Assembly: GCA_009746045.1 (NCBI GenBank)
Contig: RPFO01000059.1
Coordinates: 1,993,716-2,057,715, forward strand
Source: Mesostigma viride
Lineage: Eukaryota; Streptophyta; Mesostigmatophyceae; Mesostigmatales; Mesostigmataceae
Length of the DNA: 64,000 bases
Direction of reading: 5' to 3'
Shown here: positions 41,522 through 51,852 of the stretch, one piece after another
Position numbering within the stretch: position 1 is the first letter of the stretch
How the letters are laid out: every line of letters starts with the position of its first letter
Notes under the pieces: model-generated
Databases searched by the model: none
The model's input: only the letters and a program-made list of their open reading frames with translations
What the model was told of the DNA's origin: nothing
Translations under genes and position numbers: made by a program

Positions 41522-42238
41522 TGTTACGTCCAAGCTTATTTACTTAGGGTTCGTTAGTGGACATATTGGCCGTAACAATATACTGTCGTCAGATTTGTGT
41601 AGCTAGTTACGCACCCTTTTTCCAAGGGGTTGGCCTACGTTGCTTTTAATAGCACATTATGTGTAGGTCAGGGCCCGGCGCTGTGGTGTAGCGCCGGCTA
41701 GCTAGGCCGAGCCACGTGGTGGGCTGAGCCTTAGTCTAGGGCATTTTCCAGTGTACGCCCATTCGTAGCTAGTTCGGTGGCTTTCAGGTTTACAACACAT
41801 TCCAGTGTTTTATCATTCGTGGCTAGTCGGGAGGGTGGGTTTCCACCCATTGTTATCCGGCGGAGCCCATTTTCGGAAGAACCAAAGGTTCGAAGAAAGG
41901 GCGAAGCCAATTTAGTTGGAGAGGTGCGTGAGAAGGGGGATGCACGATTAGCGTTACCATTGGAGGAAACTTAGCCGACGGTGGATCTTTGTTTAAAGTT
42001 TTTGCATCTGCGGCTGTAGTGGTACGGTCAGTAGAAAAAGGTCCAGTTTTTTGGGAAACTTCAACCGGCAAGTAGACCATCAACCGAATTTCGGACAAAC
42101 GGCTAGTTGTATTTTCTGCAAACGGCTAGTTGTATTTTCTGCAAACGGCTAGTTGTATTTTCTGCAAACGGCTAGTTGTATTTGTTTGGCGTGGCGCGGC
42201 GCGGCGGGGTGGGTGGGGTGGTCATTTGCCGAATACTA
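41522..42238 (+). mobile_element. truncated LTR and leader of a related gypsy family
   Basis: Starts TGTTACGTCC and shares with the Gyp LTRs the block TGGACAT...CCGTAACA..TACTGT, but otherwise differs. No 3' end or coding region of this element is found. A 65-codon ORF at 41777-41974 sits where the Gyp RGG ORF would be but is not similar. Four copies of a 23-bp unit (CAAACGGCTAGTTGTATTTT plus CTG) lie at 42096-42184. Confidence 0.5.
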
Positions 42239-42609
42239 GCCTTCTGAGAACACCGACACCGACTAACTCCGACTAATTTAGTCGGACCAATAGTCGGACT
42301 TAAGCCGAAAAACGGGCACGGATTCCCCCTTCTGAGAACACCGACTCGGGACGGACAGCAGCAGCGCCGCGACGCGTAAAGTGGCCTCTAACGCCGGTGG
42401 CGCCCCACTTCGGCACTTCCAAGCCGGTACGGATGCCAGCATGGCCAGAGGCACACCCCTACTAAGCTAGTCGGACACCGACTAATTTCCGGTTTTCGCG
42501 AAAATTAGCGGGGTAGATTAGTCGGAGTCCGACTAATTTCCCCAAAACGCGCCGCGCCAGCAATTTAGTCGGTGTTTTTTTTTCGGAGTCGGTGTTCTCA
42601 GAAGGGGTC
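42239..42609. mobile_element. MITE-like inverted repeat element
   Basis: CCTTCTGAGAACACCGAC at 42241 and its reverse complement (GTCGGTGTTCTCAGAAGG) at the right end near 42606. A second direct copy of the left terminus lies inside at about 42330. The interior is made of GACTAATTTAGTCGG-type palindromes. Flanks both contain TACTA, a possible duplication. No coding capacity. Confidence 0.6.
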
Positions 42610-42654
42610 TACTAACTGGGTTTTCACACTCGGGTTTTTTTCGGTCGAATTTCC

Positions 42655-42659
42655 GTTTT
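42655..42659. repeat. E2 target site duplication, left
   Basis: GTTTT, matching 50825-50829. Confidence 0.75.
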
Positions 42660-43303
42660 ATTTAGATGAACTCGGATCAGTGAGTTTCTGGTCTTCCCAA
42701 GATGTGATGAATGGAGCCATGGTTTCAACCAGCGGCTTTTAACCTTTACCACAGTTGCCTCACTACCCTGTGGTCACTAGCCTGAGGCGGCAGTACCCAC
42801 GGACGGTGTTGGGAAAAGACGCTTGGCCACTGCTGTGTCCGAGCCTTTCTAGGTCTCACCATTGCTGCCAGGCCTTGCACGCCTTGGCAGGTCCGCCACT
42901 GTCAATTTCCTTGGTTGCATCAATCCAGGACGTCTGTCCTTCCATGAATGACAGTAACGCTCTGGATTTATCCGTCATGACAAGTACCCGTCCATCCCAG
43001 GCCTGCAGGACTGCCAGTCCTGAAGTCCTGTGACATTCTTGGTACCATCAACCAATATTGACCACAGTACCTCCTAGTGACAGTCGGTCCTGTGACACGT
43101 AACGTGTGATGGTTCACCCAACACTGCCACGTGCCCTGTCCCTCACGTGTCCTTAGTCCTGGTACTGCTGTAGCGTCCGGCGGCATTACTTCGGGACTTG
43201 ATAACTCTCAAGTTCCTTGTCCAAATGAGGCGTTTAGCACGGCGTTGGAAAGGCCACTTCAAGTATGATATGCTTAGCATATTGCATCACCAATATGCTA
43301 ACT
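42660..43303 (-). repeat. E2 3' LTR
   Basis: In element sense starts AGTTAGCATAT and ends CATCTAAAT. The start AGTTAG is the same as in E1. Boundaries follow from the identity with 50180-50824 and the GTTTT duplication. Confidence 0.8.
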
Positions 43304-44266
43304 CCAACCCTTTCTTGTTTTGGAGCTGCAAGCTTCACACCATGACCAACCCATTCCTTGCTGCCTTGTGAAATGGACACCTGGTTACCCTGGACTTATA
43401 ATAAGCCTCATGAGCACCCCTTTTGCCACCTTAATGGTATCCTTCTTAGGGATCTATGGTTCAACCCTGCCATCTGATCATTAACTTGACCTGCAGGTCA
43501 TCCCCAACCCTTTCTTTTGCAACTGTACCTTGGCTTGGGCTTAAAGGAGGATATTGAATATTCCTTAGGCAACATATCCTGGATATCTGAATGAGAGGCC
43601 CTGACTACAGGAAACGTATTACAGTGAGTTCCTGGTCTTCCCAGTTATCACTGGCGCCCGTTTCATGGCGCCCGCCCCGAGCGTTCCAGGCATCATCCAT
43701 CCAAATGTTCACCAATGGAAACCACTTCAACACCACTGTGCCACTGCTTGATGGGGAGCCCATGTCATCACTGGGTGTTAAAGCCCAGGAGTCATACATA
43801 CCAGGCTGTGGCTCAACTAGGGAATCGAACCCTACCCCAGAACCCCAGGTTAAACTTAACCTGGTCACATGACAGACAACAAGAGAGATTGGCATACAAC
43901 ATGATTATGTTTTATTATAGAATATCCACCAAAACCAATGTTGAGTGTTCCCAGTGGACCAGCCTGCACCAGCAAGGCCCAACTGTCAGGTTACAACACC
44001 ATAATATCCAAGGTTGTCACTTATTCACAGCTAAAGAAAACTAAACAAGAGAGATATATACAAACAACCTGGAAGAACTCTCAACATGGCCTGCCCTGTC
44101 ATGGCCTAACTGCCCGAGGCCAAAGGCATCCCACTGTGCTAATCCTTTACAGGAAGAGCTTGCTCCTGTTGAGCCTTCTACCTGCTTGGTGACAGGTAGG
44201 CTACCTGTTGCCCTCCCCCCTGGGGACAACAGCACTGGTCAGCCACCAACTGGCAAAGGCTGGACT
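43304..44266 (-). other. E2 3' untranslated region
   Basis: Nearly 1 kb without coding potential. Holds on the minus strand GGTTCGATTCC (43821-43831), a perfect T-arm/B-box-like sequence; a pair of GGCGCC motifs (43653-43674); and at 43621-43641 a 20-base near-copy of an LTR segment (GTGAGTTCCTGGTCTTCCCA). The first two are also in the E3 3' region. Confidence 0.55.
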
Positions 44267-45625
44267 TCAAGTCCCACCAGAAAAGGGGTACATGAGCCCT
44301 TTGAGCACAGGGTATTGCAGCTCAGCCTTGCTCTCCAGCTTGGTGAGGGCGTCTGCTGGGTTGTCAACACCAGGCACATGTTCAAGATGAGCAAGGTAAG
44401 ACATCTCCTTCAGCAACAAATAATCCAGATCCCTGCTCCTGGCGAGCTGTCTGTGCACAAACTGCACCATGCCCATGCTGTCTGTCTTGACCAGTGTGTG
44501 CAGCTGCAAGCTACAGGAAGCTACCTGACAGAGCTGGTAGAATAACTCCCTGAGGTAAAGAGCAGTGTGTAGCCCCTCACATATTGCCCTGCACTCAGCA
44601 ATGTCACTGCTGGGCGTCACCCTGTTCTGTAACCTACTGTACCAGCTGACCAGAGAAGTGTGCTCCTGTTGTAGTGTAATGAGTGCTGCTGCCCTACCCC
44701 TGACATCCGTCACCTTCCTGCTGTCCATGGAACTGTCCACAAAAAGCACCATGTTGAGTGGTTTGTACAAGTCCACAGCTGCCAGTATGAGTGGAGGTGA
44801 GCTCCTGACAGACTCAACCACCTGCTCTGCCCCTACCTCAACCAGCTGAGCATCTGTGAGCCTACTCAGCACCAACAAATCTGGGGCACAAATGCTAGCT
44901 AGCCAAGCCAACATTCCCCTGATTGTGGCACACCTGGCCTGGGTAATGGGCTGCTGGAGGGCATCAATGATCTGCTGAGGATAGTTGTTGCCACCCTCCA
45001 TCTTGATAAACCAAGTACCTGCCCTCTTGATCAGCGTGGCCTGCATTCCACAAAACACCATGGGCTCATCCTGCTTCATGTGCTGGACCTTTCCTAACTC
45101 AAACCTCTTCTGGATCTTGGACAGTACTGAATCCACCCACTCAGGAGGCCCTAAAAGGTGCAGGTCATCTCCATGCAGAGATGCAAACACAGGCAACCCT
45201 TCATGAGTACTCTGGAACAAGCAAGGATCAACTGGAGACACAGTAAAGCCACAGTGAGTTTTCAGAAACTTTTCCAGGCTCTTTCTCCAGATGATAGGGC
45301 TGGACCTGAGACCCTCCAAACCCTTGAGTATTCTGAGATATTTTGACTTGATCTCTGCTCTCCACACCTTGGGCACTGTTACAAAGAAGGGAGGGATATC
45401 ACGCCACGTCTCCTTGGCCTGCTCCACATCACCCTTGAGAAAAGCCCTCTTGAAATCAATCAGCACAGAGCTGTACGCAATGCCCTTGACCAGGAAAGAC
45501 AGATATATACACAGAACAATCCTCCAGGTATCATGCAGCATCCCAGGCGTATACAACTCCTCATCTGTCAGCTCCCCCGTGCCATGGTACTCAGTCACAA
45601 CTGGCCTCACATGTGGCACCTGCAC
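44267..45625 (-). pseudogene. E2 reverse transcriptase and RNase H
   Basis: RT blocks: LYTPGMLHDTWRIVL, LIDFKRAFLKGD (first catalytic Asp), KGLEGLRSSPIIW, PVDPCLF, and catalytic FASLHGDDLHLLG (45164-45175), with HGDD for the usual YVDD. RNase H: FVDSSMDSRK, IAECRAICEG, VKTDSMGMVQF, RSRDLDYLLLKE, VDNPADALTKL. Single frame of 452 codons, separated by one frameshift near 45620 from the preceding protease frame. RT copies the RNA; RNase H removes it. Confidence 0.9.
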
Positions 45626-46668
45626 CCGTCTATCTCCTTCAGCTTGAGCACAAACAAGAGCCTTAGCAACTGATGCTCCCTGGGCAACTCATCCACAGGC
45701 TCAGCACAGTTAGACACTATCCAGTCATGCCCACTGGAGACAAACCCTAGAATCCATGCCTTAGCCATCTTGGGGCTTTGCATCAACTCTACCAACTGGT
45801 GCCAGGAAATAGGACTGTGACCAGCAATCTGGTACTTGTGCACCCCCAAGTCCCGTGGATCTAGGGTGGTTGGGATGATCAACAAGTCCTCAGCAATGGG
45901 CTCCTTGCCTTCAGGCCCCACACTCTGCTGCCCCTTCACAGCCTTGACTGCCACAGCTAGACCCTTGGAGTAGTGATATCTCTGGAGGGGCAAACTGCCG
46001 TGACCTTCTAGTGCAAGCTCATCTGCTGACAGAGTCACTCCTGGCATGCACAAGAAATTCTGGCCCAAAATGGCAGGCCCCTGGTACCCTTCCACCACAC
46101 AGAACGCAGTGGGGACACCCAGGATAGGCACAGTCACTTCCCCTAGGATCTTCATTGTTACAGTGCCCGTAAAGTCACTCACTGCCCTGCAGCCAGCCTT
46201 ATTCACCTTCAGGCCCTGAGCATCCTCCACCCTGATGATAGACACCTCTGAGTTAGTATCCACTTCTAGGGTAGCAGCCCAGCAAGAACCCCATTCAGTC
46301 AACTTAGATACCTTGGGATCCTTGTGCTTGTTGAACATGAGCGACCGGACAATGTCTGCCATGAGTGGCCTCTTGGACCCTGGTGCAGGCCCAGCCCCCG
46401 TTGGCTCCACCACAGGTGATGCAGTTGCCTCCTGCACCTCATCATCATCAGAGGGATAGCCACCTCCCACGTCAGTGACAGGCACATCAACTACCTGGTC
46501 CTTAACCTGGCCCTCCAGCCAACACTGGGGTCCAGGCCCGTCTGCAGGCCAGATTGCATGTGGCTTGCGTTCCTTGACGTTGGCCCAGCTCAACCTGTAA
46601 ACATGCCTGGGATTACTCTCCAAGGCCACAAGGCAGGAACGATTGGCATCTTCCACACAGGTCACCAC
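45607..46668 (-). pseudogene. E2 integrase C-terminus, protease and linker
   Basis: Starts with the end of the integrase SH3-like domain (NPRHVYRLSWANVKE), then a linker. The aspartic protease follows: TLEVDTNSEVSIIR (DTN at 46252-46260), VTVPILG, FCVVEGYQGPAILGQNFL. Next is the linker (GHSPISWHQLVELMQSP) to the first RT block (LRLLFVLKLKE). The retropepsin signature is clear except that Gly of DTG is Asn. Its place after integrase is the unusual feature of this group. Confidence 0.85.
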
Positions 46669-47800
46669 CCCGTTCTGCCACTTGCCCCTTGCCCTGCATT
46701 GATGGCTCCTTCCACATTCTGACCTTCAGCCCCACCTGAGGCCTCAGCACATTCCAGCCCCTATCCTTGCGTCTCAACTGAGCAAACACCCTGTCTGCTT
46801 TCCTCAAGCATGCCTGGACCACTTCCTGGGCTAGCATCCCAAACTGCAGTGCTACAGGATTGACAGCCACCCCGTCATAATAGTAGTTTATTCTGAGGTT
46901 CAACTGTTCTTCCACCTGCCTGGTCCACACTGCCCTCTCCAAAGCAGATGCTACCAGTGGCACCTTAGGTTCTGCCAGCACTACGGTCTTGACCTCCCTG
47001 ATGGATCTCTCCACAGCACCTTGCTGTCCATGGCTCTCCCTGGGCGTGACCAGCAGCTTGCATGGCAGTTGCTCCTGCTGTGACAGTAGGCACTCAAACT
47101 GAATATCAGCCTGTACTGTCTTGTACACCCCAAAGCCTGGTAAGAGAGTCTGCAAGCCCAGCAGCAGGGTATTCCCCTTCATATCTGGCAGAATCTGGAG
47201 CAGCCTGTACCTGCTAAATCTGTCCACTGCCACCAAAATGTATAAGCCCCTGATATGCTGGACGTCTACCTGGATGTCCCCCTTCTCCCTGGCAGGCTCC
47301 CTAGCATGGGACCTTGGCTTCTTGGCAGCATTCTCCTTACAAGCACATTGCTCAGCTGCAGCCCTGCATGCTTCCCTCAGTGGCTCATCTCCAATCTTCC
47401 AACCAAACATCTCAGCCATGGCTGTGTGACCAAAGATATTGTGCAGCCTGCGTCCAGCATCCGTGTAGCTCAGTTGCCTAGCCAGATTACGCACCTGGGA
47501 AGACGCCTGGACGGGCCCTGCGTGTGAGGACGCAACATCCACCTTCTGCATCTTGGATCCAGAGGACCCAGCAGACCCTCCCAGCAGAGCATCTAGGCTC
47601 CCAGAGCCAACCCTGTCTGGGGACCCTCCACCTGTTGACAGTTGAGGGGATTGTTGTGCTGCAGCATGCATGCAATCTTGTGGAATGAGAACATCAGTAC
47701 ACCCCTGGTGCTGATCAGAGGTGGCACCCTGCCCAGATTTATTTACATGTGAAGCTGTGTCCCCACAGGGTGTCTCACTATGTACACGGGACTGCTTCAC
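46613..47800 (-). pseudogene. E2 integrase
   Basis: Reads in frame from gag through UGA. About 130 residues of low-complexity N-terminus, then the zinc finger (LHNIFGHTAM...CAC) and catalytic core: DIQVDVQHIRG, VQADIQFECL, HGQQGAVERSIREVK. The three acidic residues are in place. A C-terminal DNA-binding part starts (VGLKVRMWKEPS) and shifts frame near 46670. No protease motif lies between gag and this domain. Confidence 0.88.
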
Positions 47801-47806
47801 TAGTCA
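47798..47806 (-). promoter_or_regulatory. candidate UGA readthrough site between E2 gag and pol
   Basis: The gag frame ends AAG TGA CTA GTG and integrase follows in the same frame. UGA followed by CUAG is the best known leaky stop context in eukaryotes, so gag-pol is probably made by stop codon readthrough. E1 also has a single in-frame UGA at this place (20955-20957, context ATG TGA GTT). Confidence 0.6.
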
Positions 47807-49122
47807 CTTCTGATCAGACTGCCCCTTCTTCTTGTTTGGGCAATCCCTCTTCCAGTGACCTTCCTTGCCACAAGCAAAACACTTGCTCTTGCCAGACCCT
47901 CCCCCTGGGGCCTTGCTGTCCTGCTTGTTCTGGTTGCCTGAGGCCTGATTGTTATTCTGCCCCTGGCCACCACCCTTACCCTGCTGATGGCTGTTACGGT
48001 TGCCAGACTGGTTCCCCTGATTCTGGTTCCCCTGCTGACCTCCTCCACCACCCTGGTTCTGCTCCTTCTGGGCCTGCTTCCTTCTCCTGCTACCATACCG
48101 TGTCCCAGATGGGGTACGGTTCTTGCCCTGGCTAGCCTGAGACGCTGACCCTCCCTGAGAACTGATACCCTTGCAGGTAGGGACCCGGGTCCTGAAGTTT
48201 AGTATCACACGCTTCAGAGCCCCCCAGGTGCCATCAGTGAGATCACAGAGCTGCTAGCAGTAGCCCTACCTTCCTCTGACAAGCCCATCTTATCAAAGAA
48301 GTGGTCTGCTGCTGCCCTGACTGTCACACTGAAGCCCTGCTTCTTGCCTGCCTCCACGATCAACTCAAACCTGGCCAGCTCAGCAGCCACCTCACCCTTG
48401 ATCTCAAACTCATCAAATTCTCTCTTCTTTTCCATGGTGAGATTGTGAACCCTGTCAGAAAACTCCTCCTTGATGTCATCTAGGAACTGCCAAGTGTGCC
48501 CCTCTTTCAGAGCATGCCTAGCCATGTCATTGACCCTTTCAGACGACCCTTGTTTGCGGTGGAAGAGTGAAACACCCTGACAATATCCACACCTGCTGCG
48601 ACAGAGCCCACACTAGCTTCATGTCATCAAGCCATTTATCCAGGTTGTCTTGCTTCAGGGAGGGTTGAGCGCTTTCTGCCCATTCATGACTGTCACAGCA
48701 TCAGAAAATGGACGGGTGCCAGGCAACACACTCCCCACACGCACTGGTGGTGCCTGGGGAGGGTCAATCCTAGCCTCCAAACGCTCGGGCAACATACCAG
48801 ACACCCTATCGTGAACAGCAGCTTGCTTTGCAGCACGCACACCTGGGGTGACGATGGCGTCCTCCTCACCAGGCGTTGTGAGCACCACTGCCTCCGTAGG
48901 TCGCCTGGCACGCTTGACTTTCTCCGCCTCAGCTTGCCCATCACGCCACCGCTTGTGTGTTCTCCCGGCTCTGGGGTCCATCTCTGGGATAGGTTGCCCA
49001 GCTGGCGCCTCCACGCCCCTCTCCTCCATCGCCTCCCCTTCCTCTCTGGCGATGTCCTCCTCTGCCGTTCGCTCCCGTTGCTCCTCGAATGTCGCCGCAC
49101 CCCGGCTTGCCCTCCTAGGCAT
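47804..49122 (-). pseudogene. E2 gag
   Basis: Starts at ATG 49122 (MPRRASRGAATFEEQRE), with an acidic N-terminal domain, a frameshift near 48655, a helical capsid-like part (HALKEGHTWQFLDDIKEEFS, KKREFDEFEIKGEVAAELAR), another shift near 48215, a Gln/Asn/Gly-rich linker, and a CCHC knuckle (CFACGKEGHWKRDC, about 47844-47885) before the UGA. It would form the particle and bind RNA. Confidence 0.75.
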
Positions 49123-49369
49123 TATATACAATGGCTGCGACCAACTTTGCAACAAGAAAACAGCAAACTCTCCACCTATCCTCCACCCCCTCAAGCCTCG
49201 TTTTCAGACGAAGCTTCTCCTGCAACCGGTGCAGGTGCTGGCTCGTGGAACGGTCCCTCCACCGGATTCAATGGCTGCCCCTGGTCGTCGTGAGTAGGCA
49301 CAGGCCTAATAACCACCGGAAGCCTCAAACCATACGCGTAATCACGTATCCAGCGAGAACGCCCCCACC

Positions 49370-50155
49370 TCAACAAATGGCCTCACCTAAACCAACGTTG
49401 TCGTCAATGTGGTAGCGATTAAGCTCGTCCCGCTGCGCCTGCTCACGGCCCTCCTGAGAGCCGTCGCCCTCGTGACGCCTCTGGGCCGGCTGTACTACCG
49501 CCCCTGCTGGCTGATCTACGAAGTCGTAGAAGGCGTCGTCGGCTGAGACCTCTCGACCGCCAACCACGTCGACAGTCAAACTTAGCTGGTTTAACTCTCG
49601 GCGAGAATGTGGAGTATCCCGACTAGTGTAGATGGAGAAGGGATTAAGAGTAATGAAGACACGATCAGCAGCGCCTCTGGTCAACTCTAAGACAGAGTGC
49701 GCCAGATTCTGGCACTCTGCCACCAACGCCTGCGTACTGCCACGAACGATGGCCTCCCGCCTGTCCCGGGCGACCTGCACCACGTTTGGCACGCCGGTGT
49801 AGTCGTCCCCAAGGCGGAGATTGGCGACAAGGTCGTTTATCTCTCGGGCACCCCCGAGGCTTATGGCAATTATCTGCAAAAGCAGAGTGACCACCTGCTC
49901 AAACGCGAATGCGTTTGTGTGGCCAGCCCGCCAAGACGCTGGCAGCCTTCTGATGATTTCCGCGAGGTCCTCGCGAAATCTCAGCAGCTGCTCGGCTGCT
50001 CCTCGGACGTACTCGCCCGGCGCCGACACCGCACGAATATTTCGGCGCACTTCCTCCGAGTCCTCGTGCCCTCCTGCGGGTACTGGACTGGACGCCGCTA
50101 CCGTTGCTGCACGCGCAAAGGTGTTTGTCCTAGCTTCAGAGTCCGAATTCGACAT
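49370..50155 (-). CDS. E2 ORF-X: unknown protein between 5' LTR and gag
   Basis: Uninterrupted 261-codon ORF starting MSNSDSEARTNTF 24 bases inside the 5' LTR. Mostly helical in appearance: LRFREDLAEIIRRLPASW, AFAFEQVVTLLLQIIAIS, ALVAECQNLAHSVLELTRGA, then a mixed part (FITLNPFSIYTS, LSLTVDVVGGREVSADDAFY) and an acidic/Gln-rich tail. No family recognised. It stays open while gag and pol nearby have frameshifts. No counterpart was recognised in E1. It may be an extra 5' ORF specific to E2 or an N-terminal part of gag. Confidence 0.55.
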   Translation of the reverse strand: MSNSDSEARTNTFARAATVAASSPVPAGGHEDSEEVRRNIRAVSAPGEYVRGAAEQLLRFREDLAEIIRRLPASWRAGHTNAFAFEQVVTLLLQIIAISLGGAREINDLVANLRLGDDYTGVPNVVQVARDRREAIVRGSTQALVAECQNLAHSVLELTRGAADRVFITLNPFSIYTSRDTPHSRRELNQLSLTVDVVGGREVSADDAFYDFVDQPAGAVVQPAQRRHEGDGSQEGREQAQRDELNRYHIDDNVGLGEAIC

Positions 50156-50179
50156 ATCCGTCGACCAGACTGTAATACG

Positions 50180-50824
50180 ATTTAGATGAACGCGGATCAG
50201 TGAGTTTCTGGTCTTCCCAAGATGTGATGAATGGAGCCATGGTTTCAACCAGCGGCTTTTAACCTTTACCACAGTTGCCTCACTACCCTGTGGTCACTAG
50301 CCTGAGGCGGCAGTACCCACGGACGGTGTTGGGAAAAGACGCTTGGCCACTGCTGTGTCCGAGCCTTTCTAGGTCTCACCATTGCTGCCAGGCCTTGCAC
50401 GCCTTGGCAGGTCCGCCACTGTCAATTTCCTTGGTTGCATCAATCCAGGACGTCTGTCCTTCCATGAATGACAGTAACGCTCTGGATTTATCCGTCATGA
50501 CAAGTACCCGTCCATCCCAGGCCTGCAGGACTGCCAGTCCTGAAGTCCTGTGACATTCTTGGTACCATCAACCAATATTGACCACAGTACCTCCTAGTGA
50601 CAGTCGGTCCTGTGACACGTAACGTGTGATGGTTCACCCAACACTGCCACGTGCCCTGTCCCTCACGTGTCCTTAGTCCTGGTACTGCTGTAGCGTCCGG
50701 CGGCATTACTTCGGGACTTGATAACTCTCAAGTTCCTTGTCCAAATGAGGCGTTTAGCACGGCGTTGGAAAGGCCACTTCAAGTATGACATGCTTAGCAT
50801 ATTGCATCACCAAATATGCTACGT
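50180..50824 (-). repeat. E2 5' LTR
   Basis: 645 bp, near-identical to 42660-43303. Followed by GTTTT (50825-50829) and, 23 bases later, the assembly gap. Confidence 0.8.
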
Positions 50825-50852
50825 GTTTTGGCCGGAAAAAATTCGACGAAAC

Positions 50853-51852
50853 NNNNNNNNNNNNNNNNNNNNNNNNNNNNNNNNNNNNNNNNNNNNNNNN
50901 NNNNNNNNNNNNNNNNNNNNNNNNNNNNNNNNNNNNNNNNNNNNNNNNNNNNNNNNNNNNNNNNNNNNNNNNNNNNNNNNNNNNNNNNNNNNNNNNNNNN
51001 NNNNNNNNNNNNNNNNNNNNNNNNNNNNNNNNNNNNNNNNNNNNNNNNNNNNNNNNNNNNNNNNNNNNNNNNNNNNNNNNNNNNNNNNNNNNNNNNNNNN
51101 NNNNNNNNNNNNNNNNNNNNNNNNNNNNNNNNNNNNNNNNNNNNNNNNNNNNNNNNNNNNNNNNNNNNNNNNNNNNNNNNNNNNNNNNNNNNNNNNNNNN
51201 NNNNNNNNNNNNNNNNNNNNNNNNNNNNNNNNNNNNNNNNNNNNNNNNNNNNNNNNNNNNNNNNNNNNNNNNNNNNNNNNNNNNNNNNNNNNNNNNNNNN
51301 NNNNNNNNNNNNNNNNNNNNNNNNNNNNNNNNNNNNNNNNNNNNNNNNNNNNNNNNNNNNNNNNNNNNNNNNNNNNNNNNNNNNNNNNNNNNNNNNNNNN
51401 NNNNNNNNNNNNNNNNNNNNNNNNNNNNNNNNNNNNNNNNNNNNNNNNNNNNNNNNNNNNNNNNNNNNNNNNNNNNNNNNNNNNNNNNNNNNNNNNNNNN
51501 NNNNNNNNNNNNNNNNNNNNNNNNNNNNNNNNNNNNNNNNNNNNNNNNNNNNNNNNNNNNNNNNNNNNNNNNNNNNNNNNNNNNNNNNNNNNNNNNNNNN
51601 NNNNNNNNNNNNNNNNNNNNNNNNNNNNNNNNNNNNNNNNNNNNNNNNNNNNNNNNNNNNNNNNNNNNNNNNNNNNNNNNNNNNNNNNNNNNNNNNNNNN
51701 NNNNNNNNNNNNNNNNNNNNNNNNNNNNNNNNNNNNNNNNNNNNNNNNNNNNNNNNNNNNNNNNNNNNNNNNNNNNNNNNNNNNNNNNNNNNNNNNNNNN
51801 NNNNNNNNNNNNNNNNNNNNNNNNNNNNNNNNNNNNNNNNNNNNNNNNNNNN
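50853..51852. other. assembly gap (1,000 N)
   Basis: Exactly 1,000 undetermined bases, a usual placeholder size; the true length is unknown. Confidence 0.99.

Larger units (their letters stand above)
42660..50824 (-). mobile_element. E2: complete copia-like element
   Basis: 8,165 bp with LTRs of 644 and 645 bp, TSD GTTTT, and on the minus strand an extra ORF (ORF-X), gag, then in frame after UGA integrase-protease-RT-RNase H. It is the least interrupted of the three copia-like elements: only frameshifts, no nested insertion. The two LTRs differ at about five positions. Confidence 0.88.

Noticed and set aside
43790-43870. tRNA gene on the minus strand
   Set aside because: The T-arm pairs well but the other arms do not.
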